A stretch of 64,000 bases of DNA, taken from NCBI RefSeq assembly GCF_000500065.1, contig NZ_AYOU01000163.1:1-64000 (forward strand), in the 5' to 3' direction. The position numbers and the translations under genes are program-made. Position 1 is the stretch's first letter; each line of letters opens with the position of its first letter. The notes under the pieces are model-generated. The model saw only the letters and a list, made by a program, of their open reading frames with translations. It was not told the origin of the DNA and searched no databases. The DNA is from Borrelia hispanica CRI. Lineage in GTDB: Bacteria; Spirochaetota; Spirochaetia; Borreliales; Borreliaceae. Of the stretch, positions 28,330 to 36,551 are shown in pieces.

Positions 28330-29610
28330 TTATTCATCTCTCACTCTTTTAATTTTTGCACCAAGAAAGCTCAACTTAGAAACAACATCTTCATATCCCC
28401 TCTCAATTTGATAAATATTATGAATACGACTCTTCCCCTCAGCACAAAGAGCTGCAATAAGCAAAGACATACCCGCTCTAACATCAGGAGAAGATACATC
28501 ACTTCCCTTAAGAACAGTTTTTCCTGTAACTACCACACGATGAGGATCACAAAGAACAATTTGAGCTCCCATTTTAATAAGTTTATCTACAAAAAACATC
28601 CTTGATTCAAACATTTTCTCAAAAATAAGCACAGTCCCTTGAACTTGAGTTGCAGTTACTATCATAATACTCATAAGATCTGTTGGGAAAGATGGCCATG
28701 GACCATCATCAATCTTAGGAATATGTCCTCCAAAATCCAACCTTACTTTTAAATACTGTTTTTCTTTAACATATATATTTTCATTGTCATATTCAAAATC
28801 AATACCAAGTTTTGAATATACATGCTTTATTAAAATAAAATTACCAGGATCAGCCTTATTAATTTCAAGCTCACCTCCTGTTAATGCAGCAAGACTAATT
28901 AACGAACCTACCTGCATAAAATCAGCACCTATCCTAAATTTAGCTCCTCTTAATTTCTTAACACCTCTTATTTTAAGCAAATTAGAGCCAATTCCAGAAA
29001 TGTCAGCTCCCATCAAATTCAACATATTACACAAATCTTGCACATGTGGTTCACATGCAGCATTCATTATCACAGTTTCTCCAAAAGCAAGAACAGAAGC
29101 CATAATAATATTCTCAGTAGCTGTAACTGATGCCTCATCCAAAAACATTTCAGCCCCAATTAAACTATCTACCTCTAAAACAATACGTTCATTCTCTATC
29201 AACCTAGCACCAAGCTTACCAAGACCATAAAAATGAGTATCAAGACGTCTTTTTCCAATAACATCTCCACCCGGAGGAGCAATATCAATTCGCCCACACC
29301 TAGCAAGCATAGGTCCTACAAATAAAATTGAAGCTCGAATTAAATCCGTCAAAGAAGAATCTATTTCTGTTTTCACAACACTTAAAGCCTTAATTTTAAG
29401 GATATTACCATCCCTTATAACATCAACTCCTATGTCTTCTAAAATTTTTAAAATAACTTCTACATCTCTAATATTTGGAATATTCTCCAAAATCACTTCT
29501 TCATCTGTAAGCAATGCTGCTATCATGCAAGGTAAAGCCGCGTTTTTATTGCCACTCGCCGTTATTTTTCCACCTATTTTAAAACCACCCTCTACAAGAT
29601 AGCTATACAT
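28330..29610 (-). CDS. murA: UDP-N-acetylglucosamine 1-carboxyvinyltransferase MurA
   Basis: A 426-aa protein of the EPSP-synthase fold with GGKITASGNKNAALPCM at the N-terminus. It catalyses the first committed step of peptidoglycan synthesis, joining PEP to UDP-GlcNAc. The active-site loop reads APPGGDVIGKRR, with Asp116 where E. coli has Cys115, the residue that fosfomycin alkylates. The Asp form is active and intrinsically resistant in other bacteria. GGGAGGTAATA precedes the ATG. Confidence 0.97.
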   Translation of the reverse strand: MYSYLVEGGFKIGGKITASGNKNAALPCMIAALLTDEEVILENIPNIRDVEVILKILEDIGVDVIRDGNILKIKALSVVKTEIDSSLTDLIRASILFVGPMLARCGRIDIAPPGGDVIGKRRLDTHFYGLGKLGARLIENERIVLEVDSLIGAEMFLDEASVTATENIIMASVLAFGETVIMNAACEPHVQDLCNMLNLMGADISGIGSNLLKIRGVKKLRGAKFRIGADFMQVGSLISLAALTGGELEINKADPGNFILIKHVYSKLGIDFEYDNENIYVKEKQYLKVRLDFGGHIPKIDDGPWPSFPTDLMSIMIVTATQVQGTVLIFEKMFESRMFFVDKLIKMGAQIVLCDPHRVVVTGKTVLKGSDVSSPDVRAGMSLLIAALCAEGKSRIHNIYQIERGYEDVVSKLSFLGAKIKRVRDE

Positions 29611-29666
29611 TATTACCTCCCAACCAAATAAATTTATATAAAAAACACTTAAAAATCAAAGTAACA

Positions 29667-30485
29667 TTAAATATCAGTACTATTTGCAATACTACTGTCA
29701 AAATCAATATATTCCCTTATAGCCTCAACAAAAACAGCTTTACCATCATCAATATCAATTATAATGCCATTAAAACCAAGCCCATTCCACGATTCAGTAA
29801 ATTTATTATTTAAAAAACCTTTTAAAAATTTATCTATCTCAAATACAGCAGAATATCCAATAACACTATCTAAACTTCCAACTCTACCAAGATCGGTAAT
29901 AACTGCAGTATTATCAAAAATTCTAAGATCTGCTGTTAATATTCTCTTACCAATACCCAAACAAGCACTGACTCTAGACTTGAGATAAAAAAACATAGCA
30001 TTAACTTCGGCTGTGGTATTAGAATCAAAAAGCACGATTATATTATCAGTAATCGACTTAATTCTTTCATAAAAATAATCAAAAGTAAGAAAAGGATTAT
30101 TAAAATTATATTTTGTAATTCCTGTCTGTCCCACAAGCCTAAGCACAGCAAGTTTAGTTCCATTTATATTATAAATAAAGTAAGAATAACCTTTCAATCT
30201 AGCAGGGCAATTTAAAGGTTTTAAAATAAAATTATACCTATCAAGTTCATCACTAAGACCAGCCCTTACAAACGCATTCTCTCCTAAAGTTAAAACATCA
30301 ACACCATACTTCTTTAACAAAAATGCATGTCTTTTACATAATCCCCTAAATCCTGTAGTAAAATTATTACCAGATATAACAAAATCAATTTTCTTTTCTT
30401 GTTTAAAAGAATGTAAAAAATTTTTTATCACAAAAACGCCAGGCTTACCTACAATCTCTCCAGAAACCAAAATCCGCAAACTCAC
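29667..30485 (-). CDS. Degenerate YmdB-family paralogue (probable pseudoenzyme)
   Basis: A 272-aa protein that aligns end to end with YmdB phosphodiesterases, including GEIVGKPG (residues 9-16) and ITDLGRVGSLDSVIGY. The metal ligands are replaced: Asp by Glu10, NGEN by SGNN (38-41), GNH by GEN (68-70), DFHAE by DSNTT (154-158), GTHTH by GIGKR (177-181). The frame is intact and full length, so it is likely expressed but not catalytic in the usual way. GTG start with GGAG upstream. It lies between lspA and murA; an intact paralogue is at 9405. Confidence 0.85.
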   Translation of the reverse strand: MSLRILVSGEIVGKPGVFVIKNFLHSFKQEKKIDFVISGNNFTTGFRGLCKRHAFLLKKYGVDVLTLGENAFVRAGLSDELDRYNFILKPLNCPARLKGYSYFIYNINGTKLAVLRLVGQTGITKYNFNNPFLTFDYFYERIKSITDNIIVLFDSNTTAEVNAMFFYLKSRVSACLGIGKRILTADLRIFDNTAVITDLGRVGSLDSVIGYSAVFEIDKFLKGFLNNKFTESWNGLGFNGIIIDIDDGKAVFVEAIREYIDFDSSIANSTDI

Positions 30486-30497
30486 AAAATTTTTCTC

Positions 30498-30725
30498 CTA
30501 CTTATCCATATCAAAAAACTTAGAAATAATATTCTTAAAAATAACACTTGATAAAAAATAACTTATTAAAATTGCAATAAAAACCATCACAATAATTAAA
30601 ACACACTGAAAAATAGGAGAAACTATAATAGTTAACCTTGAAACAAACAAAAACTCAAGAAAAAAAATAAAAAACATTAAAGATAAATTAATTAATGAAC
30701 ATAAAAAAAAATATAAAAAATTCAT
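30498..30725 (-). CDS. Small two-helix membrane protein, unknown function
   Basis: A 75-aa protein that is almost wholly hydrophobic: helix 1 about residues 3-27, helix 2 about 40-62, ending with KNIISKFFDMDK. The start overlaps the lspA stop by 4 nt (ATGA), which supports it as a real, translationally coupled gene. No family recognised. B. burgdorferi has a hypothetical gene at the same place (BB0470, from memory). Confidence 0.7.
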   Translation of the reverse strand: MNFLYFFLCSLINLSLMFFIFFLEFLFVSRLTIIVSPIFQCVLIIVMVFIAILISYFLSSVIFKNIISKFFDMDK

Positions 30726-31234
30726 AAATTAATACTTTTATCTTTAGTAAATAAATCATAAATTATAAACATGGTCATCCCAACAACAACATAACTATCT
30801 GCAAAATTAAAGGTTGGCCATCTCTGAAGTCCAAAAATACCAAAAAACTTCACATCCAAAAAATCCACAACACCCAAAGGCCTAAAAAGCCTATCAATAA
30901 TATTTCCAATACCACCAGATAAAATCAAAATAAGAGCAAACCTCGATACTTTGTTATTTTCTCTTAATGAAAAAGAAAAAACAAAAACTAAAATAATAAT
31001 AGGAATTATAAGAAAAAATAAATTTTTTAAGCTAGAATCAATATTAGAACCTAATGAAAATAAAACACCGGTATTTCTTACATGTATTATCTTAAAAAGA
31101 TCTCCAAAAAAAGATAGATATTCGGTTCCAAGCTTAACATAAGTAACAACTAAATATTTAGACCACTGATCAAAAAAAACTAAAATAGAGATAAAGATCA
31201 AATTACTAACTAATCTGTTTCTATTTATATTCAT
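30722..31234 (-). CDS. lspA: Lipoprotein signal peptidase (signal peptidase II)
   Basis: A 170-aa inner-membrane aspartyl protease with four helices. Conserved boxes NTGVLFS, GGIGNIIDRL and FNFADSYVVVG hold the two catalytic Asp residues. LspA cleaves prolipoproteins at the lipobox Cys, a central step here because Borrelia covers its surface with lipoproteins. AAGGATTTAAT precedes the ATG. Confidence 0.97.
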   Translation of the reverse strand: MNINRNRLVSNLIFISILVFFDQWSKYLVVTYVKLGTEYLSFFGDLFKIIHVRNTGVLFSLGSNIDSSLKNLFFLIIPIIILVFVFSFSLRENNKVSRFALILILSGGIGNIIDRLFRPLGVVDFLDVKFFGIFGLQRWPTFNFADSYVVVGMTMFIIYDLFTKDKSINL

Positions 31235-31243
31235 ATTAAATCC

Positions 31244-31990
31244 TTATAAATTGGTATCTTGTAAAATAAAATCAACTTCTAATCCTCGTTGATTTCTTAA
31301 ATATTCCATTAATTTTAACAAACCAAACGTTTCGGTAAAATAATGACCAGCAAATATCAAATTTACACTCCTCTCTTCAGCCAAAGAATATATCTGATGA
31401 GAAGTATCTCCAGTTATAAACAAATCAATATCATATTCTAATGCTTCTTCAAAAAAAGAATATCCAGAACCACTAACAATAGCCACTCTTGATACGGTCT
31501 CTTTAAATTTCTTATAAAAAAGAATATGTTTATTATGGGCTTCAATCCTTTTTAAAATTTCAGAAAAACCAAACCCAGCAATAGAAATAATACCCAAGTT
31601 AATACCTTTATAATTTGCAAAGGGAATAGGATTATGAAATCCAAGAAAATCAGACAATACTTTGCTATGAGAATAAATAGTATGAGCATCCATTGGTAAA
31701 TGAACACAATAAAGCGATAAATCATTATTAATAAGCCATTTCACTTTATCATAAATACCAGCAATAATTTTCTCTGATTTTGACCAAAAAATACCATGAT
31801 GAGTTATTAAAAAATCATAACCCTTTACTTCTCTTAAAGTTGCCATACTTGCATCAACAGCCAAAGCAACCTTTTTAACCTCAAGCTCCAAATTACCAAC
31901 TTGAAGTCCATTAAGACTTTTATCAATATCCTTATGATCATTGACTTTAAATATTTCATCCAAATGAAATGATAATTCTTTAACAGTCAA
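31244..31990 (-). CDS. Nif3-like dinuclear metal protein (GTP cyclohydrolase I type 2-like fold)
   Basis: A 248-aa protein with the NIF3/DUF34 metal-binding signature LITHHGIFW, VHLPMDAH and GHYFTETFGL. The family binds two metal ions; its true reaction is unsettled. Start is TTG with GGAGAAC upstream, 1 bp after the laccase-domain gene, so the two are coupled. Same neighbours are seen in B. burgdorferi as far as I recall. Confidence 0.9.
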   Translation of the reverse strand: MTVKELSFHLDEIFKVNDHKDIDKSLNGLQVGNLELEVKKVALAVDASMATLREVKGYDFLITHHGIFWSKSEKIIAGIYDKVKWLINNDLSLYCVHLPMDAHTIYSHSKVLSDFLGFHNPIPFANYKGINLGIISIAGFGFSEILKRIEAHNKHILFYKKFKETVSRVAIVSGSGYSFFEEALEYDIDLFITGDTSHQIYSLAEERSVNLIFAGHYFTETFGLLKLMEYLRNQRGLEVDFILQDTNL

Positions 31991-31991
31991 A

Positions 31992-32681
31992 CTAAGTTCT
32001 CCAAATTACAGCATAACTCCTTTTACCTCTAAATTTTCTATGAGAATAAAGATTACAATTGCAATAAGTACAAAGACCTGAATCCTCAACTTTTAAATTA
32101 AAATTAGAAATTAAACCTAAATTAAAATTAACATTATCAAAATATATTTTATCATCCTTTTTACAAAAAGACATATCCAACAATTTTTCACTAAATTTTA
32201 AATTTATTTTTGACACAAATTCTGATGAAACTTCATAACAACATCCTCTGTTATAAGGTCCAAATATAATTCTCAAATCTTCAAAATTTGAACCCATATC
32301 TTGAAATTTAAATAACATTTTTAAAATAATAAGCTGAAAACTACCCTTATACCCACTATGAGCAAGTCCTATATATTTTTTTGATTTGTCAAATATATAT
32401 ATAGGAAGACAATCCGCATAATAAGCAAGAAGAGCAACATTACAAGAAGAGGACACAAGTCCATCTCCCTTTTGAAAATTAACAAAACCATCAGTAACTT
32501 CATAAACAATATTGGTATGTAATTGCTTTAAATATTTTATTTCTTTATCCTTTGGAATAAAACTTAAATTATCACTACTAATATTTTTTATCTCTAAATC
32601 AAAAGGTTTTTTAGTATAAATCAACTTCACACTAGAATCTACCTCAAATTCATAATAAAGTTCTCTCTCCAATACCTTCAT
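31992..32681 (-). CDS. Laccase-domain protein (YfiH/PgeF family)
   Basis: A 229-aa protein with the family metal site: a His near the start of the core (LKQLHTNIVYEV), YADCLPIYIFD (Cys) and GLAHSGYKGS (His). Members have been described as purine nucleoside-active enzymes and as PgeF, which removes misplaced L-Ser from peptidoglycan precursors in E. coli. Which applies here is unknown. The ATG overlaps the lptB stop by 4 nt. Confidence 0.9.
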   Translation of the reverse strand: MKVLERELYYEFEVDSSVKLIYTKKPFDLEIKNISSDNLSFIPKDKEIKYLKQLHTNIVYEVTDGFVNFQKGDGLVSSSCNVALLAYYADCLPIYIFDKSKKYIGLAHSGYKGSFQLIILKMLFKFQDMGSNFEDLRIIFGPYNRGCCYEVSSEFVSKINLKFSEKLLDMSFCKKDDKIYFDNVNFNLGLISNFNLKVEDSGLCTYCNCNLYSHRKFRGKRSYAVIWRT

Positions 32682-33469
32682 AATCTAAACTCTTCACCAA
32701 GATAAAGTTTTTTAGCCTTCTCACTATTTATAATATAATCAACATTCCCCGAATCAAGCACTTGTCCTTGATAAATAATATAAGCTCTATCTATTATATC
32801 AAAAGCATCTCTTACATTATGATCCGTAATTAAAACACCAATATTCTTACTCTTTAAAATCCTGATTATATCTTTTATATCTCCAATAGCTATAGGATCA
32901 ATACCTGCAAAAGGTTCATCAAGCAACAAAAAATATGGACTTACAGCTAAAGCTCTAGCTATCTCAGTTCGTCTTCTCTCTCCACCTGAAAGTGTATAAG
33001 CCTTTTGATATTGTATTCGTTTAATTTCAAAATCTTTAAGAAGATTTACAAGTTCAATTTTACGTTCGGCTTGAGATAAATCTTCTCGTCTCTCAAGAGC
33101 AACTAAAATATTATCTTCAACTGTAAGTTCCCTAAAAATAGATGGCTCTTGGGGCAAATACACAATCCCCAATCGTGCCCGCTCATACATATTAAGTTTA
33201 GAAACATCATGATTATTGATTAAAACACGCCCATCATTGGCTTTAATAAAACCTACAATAGTATAAAATGTGGTGGTTTTTCCTGCACCATTTGGCCCAA
33301 GCAAACCTACAACCTCACCCCGATGAACATCAATAGTCACGCCATTAACAGCTACTTTCTCGCCATACTTCTTAACAATATTATCTGCCTTAAGAACAAT
33401 ATCAGTAACTGCGTTAAGACTAAGTTTTTCTTTAATTGATTCTATTCTATTTTTCCTGTGGAGGAACAT
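32678..33469 (-). CDS. lptB: LPS-type lipid export ABC transporter ATPase LptB
   Basis: ABC ATPase with Walker A GLLGPNGAGKTT, signature LSGGERRR, Walker B YFLLLDEPFAG and an H-loop His (ITDHN). YLPQEPSIFRELTVEDN is typical of LptB. I prefer ATG 33469 (263 aa); frames also open at ATG 33502 or TTG 33511. The 33469 ATG lies in the loop of a perfect hairpin that holds GGAGG. It overlaps the lptA 3' end by 23 nt. It would drive LptBFG; lptF and lptG are not in the window. Confidence 0.93.
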   Translation of the reverse strand: MFLHRKNRIESIKEKLSLNAVTDIVLKADNIVKKYGEKVAVNGVTIDVHRGEVVGLLGPNGAGKTTTFYTIVGFIKANDGRVLINNHDVSKLNMYERARLGIVYLPQEPSIFRELTVEDNILVALERREDLSQAERKIELVNLLKDFEIKRIQYQKAYTLSGGERRRTEIARALAVSPYFLLLDEPFAGIDPIAIGDIKDIIRILKSKNIGVLITDHNVRDAFDIIDRAYIIYQGQVLDSGNVDYIINSEKAKKLYLGEEFRL

Positions 33470-34142
33470 CTTCCTCCACTTGAGTAAATTTACCTTCAAC
33501 ATCACCCTCAAGATTATATTTTTTTGTTTCCGTATTTAAAACTATCCTTGAAGCAGAATAATAATTATCATCTTGATAAATAACGGGAACACCCTCAAGA
33601 ACAATTTCTTTTTCTTCCTTATTATAAATTCCATTCTCAGCTCGTGCAAAAATGTCACCTTTATATATCTTAACAGAATACTGCATAATATAAACACTTG
33701 TCTTACGACTACCTTCAATCCTTTCAGCCTTAACAACAAGTTCATTTTCTAAATCCTCAAGTTCAACACCTTTTTGAAGATAAAAATTATCTAATTTTCT
33801 ATTAACAAATAAAAATTGTGATTTCACATTCATTTTATTAGTATAATCTTCATAATAAACATTACCACGAGCCTCAATATAAGAACTCCCCTCCCCATAA
33901 ATTTCAATCTCATCAGCTCTAAGCTTAAAATCAGAAGAAATCACCTCAGGATTTCCCTTTAAAATAATCCTTCTATAAAGAGGAGACAAAATACCATGAG
34001 AAAAATCAGCTCTAAAAGTAAACTCACTCTTTTTTTTTGAATTGTCTTTTTCTTTTAATTTTGAAGAGTCATCCAAACCGTTATTACTCTGTGCATAACC
34101 AAATAAAGAAATACAAATTAAACAAAGAATTAAACTTTTCAC
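33447..34142 (-). CDS. lptA: LptA/OstA-like periplasmic bridge protein
   Basis: A 231-aa protein with signal peptide (MKSLILCLICISLFGYAQ) and repeated beta-strand motifs of the OstA/LptA fold: LKGNPEVISSDFKLRADEIEI, then IEARGNVYYED, VKAERIEG, ARAENGIY. LptA-type proteins form a beta-jellyroll bridge that carries lipid across the periplasm. Borrelia has no LPS, so cargo must differ. GTG start overlaps the lptC stop by 4 nt. Confidence 0.85.
   Translation of the reverse strand: MKSLILCLICISLFGYAQSNNGLDDSSKLKEKDNSKKKSEFTFRADFSHGILSPLYRRIILKGNPEVISSDFKLRADEIEIYGEGSSYIEARGNVYYEDYTNKMNVKSQFLFVNRKLDNFYLQKGVELEDLENELVVKAERIEGSRKTSVYIMQYSVKIYKGDIFARAENGIYNKEEKEIVLEGVPVIYQDDNYYSASRIVLNTETKKYNLEGDVEGKFTQVEEDVPPQEK
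33458..33479 (-). promoter_or_regulatory. Perfect hairpin enclosing the lptB ribosome binding site and start codon
   Basis: On the mRNA strand GTGGAGGAA (33479-33471), loop GATG, then TTCCTCCAC (33466-33458). The 9-bp stem contains the GGAGG and the loop contains the ATG at 33469. It lies inside the last codons of lptA, so ribosomes finishing lptA would melt it. Interpretation as translational coupling is inference. Confidence 0.7.
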
Positions 34143-34675
34143 TTCACAAGCCCTTCAATACCAGAATAAAAATAAAAATTATTACTCTTGAAAAAATACG
34201 AAAAACCCTTTCCTGTTATATTACTCTCATCAAATCTAATAAATACTAACTCATTTGGAGGAGAAAATAACTTTTTCTCATTATCTCGCCATAAAAGTCT
34301 ATTGGTATTAATTAGATAGTAATTATTCATATCTTCTATCTTCAATTCCACAGAATCTTTCATATCTAAATCTTTAGTAACATGAGAACCTTCTAAATTA
34401 CTAAACTTACCCGAAATTCGATTTTCCAAGGCATGATACAAAAATCTTCCATTTTCAACTTTATAAAGTTTATAATAATTAAAATAATTAAAACTTAAAG
34501 CTTCCAATATGGTTTGTTTCTTCCCGCCCACAATGTTATGATAGCTAATTTTTAATATTTGTATTGTAGGGGCTTCTTTAGCAGCACCTGTCCTATTAGA
34601 ATATTCCTCATAATTAAAGGTACAATTAAATAACAGTAAAAGTGACAACAAATAAAACAAAGCATATCCTATCAT
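34139..34675 (-). CDS. lptC: LptC-like lipoprotein
   Basis: A 178-aa protein with signal peptide and lipobox LLLLFNC (Cys18), followed by a domain with YLINTNRLLWRDNEKKLF and NITGKGFSY, the typical LptC C-terminal pattern (label strand, unlabelled weights, GxG). First gene of the lptC-lptA-lptB group. The lipid anchor instead of a transmembrane helix is unlike E. coli LptC. Assignment rests on pattern and neighbours. Confidence 0.75.
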   Translation of the reverse strand: MIGYALFYLLSLLLLFNCTFNYEEYSNRTGAAKEAPTIQILKISYHNIVGGKKQTILEALSFNYFNYYKLYKVENGRFLYHALENRISGKFSNLEGSHVTKDLDMKDSVELKIEDMNNYYLINTNRLLWRDNEKKLFSPPNELVFIRFDESNITGKGFSYFFKSNNFYFYSGIEGLVK

Positions 34676-34889
34676 ACAAGTCCCTAAATAAATTTATACA
34701 AAAATATCTCCAAATTATCTCAAATTCCAAACACTCAATATATCTCTTATTCATTAAATTGAGATAATCACTATTAATAAAACTTACACCTAAGAATTTC
34801 ACAATACAGACACAACATATAAAATCCCTACTTTTCTTGTAAAGGGCCTTATGGCTATTAACAAGTACTATAATAATTATGCAATACTA

Positions 34890-35708
34890 CTAAAAATTTT
34901 TCACTAAAATTTCTCTTATGTTCCCACGTCCAATTGGATTTGCATTAATCAATCTTTTAGAATCAACAAAAATAATATTGTAATTTTTATAAAGCTCAAG
35001 ACTAGATGTAGTATTAGAATTTGAAAGCAAAAATTTAGCTCCTTTCTTATCTATCTTGTCACAAAAACGTAATAGTCTCTCATGCATTGAAAAATCAAAT
35101 CCATATTTATTATAGCTCGTAAAATTACTTGTTTTTGAATAGGGTATATAGGGTGGATCAAGATAAACAAAATCATCTTTTTTAATAAAATTAAGCAAAC
35201 AAAAAAAATCTAAACTTAAAACTCTAACTTCTCGCAAAAGTTTAGAAGCTAATCGTAAATTTTCAATTTCATAAAGATTAATCTTTTTATATTTACCAAA
35301 AGGAGTATTAAATTGTCCACTACCATTTTCTCTGTAAAGACCATTATAACAAGTTTTATTTAAATAAAGAAAAATACACGCCTTTTCCAAATTAGTTAAA
35401 TTTGCATTATTAAAACTATTCCTTATATCAACATAATACTCCTTAGTCAAAGGAGCATTATTATACTTTTCGATTCTTAATAAAAAATTATTTAAATTAT
35501 GGGCAACTTCCATATAAAAATTAATCAAATGAAAATTTATATCATTAATAATTGAATTTTTTAAATTCAATGCAAAAAACAATGCCCCTCCACCTATAAA
35601 AGGTTCAATATAATTATTAAAAGAAAGAGGAATATTATTTAAAATAGGGTTCAATAAATTTTTCTTACCACCAGCCCATTTCAATATAGGCCGTATCACA
35701 ACACTCAT
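34890..35708 (-). CDS. dam: D12-class adenine-specific DNA methyltransferase (Dam-like)
   Basis: A 272-aa protein from ATG 35708 (a TTG two codons earlier is possible). It has PILKWAGGKKNLL, the SAM-binding motif IEPFIGGGALFF, and the catalytic motif VYLDPPYIPY (DPPY), in the alpha-class order of Dam/DpnM enzymes. It should make N6-methyladenine, possibly at GATC; specificity is not visible. No restriction endonuclease is adjacent. It starts 9 bp after ndk. I recall no equivalent between ndk and lptC in B. burgdorferi B31. Confidence 0.92.
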   Translation of the reverse strand: MSVVIRPILKWAGGKKNLLNPILNNIPLSFNNYIEPFIGGGALFFALNLKNSIINDINFHLINFYMEVAHNLNNFLLRIEKYNNAPLTKEYYVDIRNSFNNANLTNLEKACIFLYLNKTCYNGLYRENGSGQFNTPFGKYKKINLYEIENLRLASKLLREVRVLSLDFFCLLNFIKKDDFVYLDPPYIPYSKTSNFTSYNKYGFDFSMHERLLRFCDKIDKKGAKFLLSNSNTTSSLELYKNYNIIFVDSKRLINANPIGRGNIREILVKNF

Positions 35709-35717
35709 AATCAACAG

Positions 35718-36227
35718 CTAACAATAATAATGTTCAAACTCATCATCTCTTTTATAAGTAAAAATTTCATCTTTGGTAAACCAGATAGGTATTTCACGAT
35801 TTGCATCAATAATACTTGCAGAAGAATGAATCACATTATAAACTGCAAAATTTTTTTCATTTGCATAATTAAAACTATGATAAGAAAAATCACCTCTTAT
35901 TGTCCCAGGTACAGACATCTTAGGCTCTGTAGAGCCACAAAATTTTCTAACAACTTCCACAGATTCAACACCCTCAATAACAAATGCAAAAACCGGAGAA
36001 CTCATTAAGAAATCAATTAAAGACTTCCAAACAGACTCGCCATGCCTTTCAGCAATATCATCATACAAATAATGTTCTTCGGCCATCTTGCGATCAACCA
36101 AAACCATTTTAGCTGCCACAATTTTTAGTCCTACCCTCTCAAATCTAGAAACAACATTACCAATTAAACCTCTTCTAACCCCATCAGGTTTAACAATACA
36201 TAAAGTTTTTTGTATTAATGTAGACAT
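35718..36227 (-). CDS. ndk: Nucleoside diphosphate kinase
   Basis: Start set at ATG 36227 (169 aa; MSTLIQKTLCIVKPDGV) because GGGAGG lies 7 nt upstream. It has KPDGVRRGLIG, the phosphate-binding region and a putative active-site His in YHSFNYANE-type context (PGTIRGDFSYHSF). The protein is longer than the usual ~140-150 aa, with inserts and a C-terminus (FTKDEIFTYKRDDEFEHYYC) similar to the B. burgdorferi enzyme as I recall it. It equilibrates NTP and dNTP pools. Confidence 0.96.
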   Translation of the reverse strand: MSTLIQKTLCIVKPDGVRRGLIGNVVSRFERVGLKIVAAKMVLVDRKMAEEHYLYDDIAERHGESVWKSLIDFLMSSPVFAFVIEGVESVEVVRKFCGSTEPKMSVPGTIRGDFSYHSFNYANEKNFAVYNVIHSSASIIDANREIPIWFTKDEIFTYKRDDEFEHYYC

Positions 36228-36551
36228 AAACAACCTCCCAATGTTTTTAATACAATGCAAATTAATAATAAGATATAATTTATTTAATTCATGAATATGT
36301 ATTCAAAAACAACCTATTTTAAAATGCTAATTTTGTGCAATCAAAATCAAAACTAAATATATCTCATGAGCACTTTATTATAAGTTCAAGTAATTTAAAA
36401 ACACACTATTTATATTAACTTATATAAACAATTTTAACTATTAGTTATAAATTAAAATTCTAAACTAACTACAAACACAAAAAAGCATTCAAATGCATTA
36501 TTTAAAAAGCTATAAAAATAAACTATTTTGCAAAAATGACTTAAGAACAAA
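36228..36551 (-). other. Intergenic region upstream of ndk, no gene seen
   Basis: This 324-bp A+T-rich stretch has no convincing coding frame. It must hold the ndk promoter and the 3' end of the dnaX-ebfC-recR transcript. Near 36478-36497 a short stem (GCAT...ATGC) is followed on the minus strand by six T, a weak terminator candidate for recR only. Confidence 0.6.

Noticed and set aside
34676-34889. Small RNA or gene in the lptC-dam spacer
   Set aside because: Only a short imperfect inverted repeat (CTTGT...ACAAG) was seen, with no coding frame or promoter that I can support.
34890-35708. Restriction-modification or defence island around the methylase
   Set aside because: Neighbours are ndk and lpt genes; no endonuclease, toxin or mobile-element gene was seen.
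36478-36497. Terminator after recR
   Set aside because: The stem is only 4-5 bp; too weak to list as a terminator.
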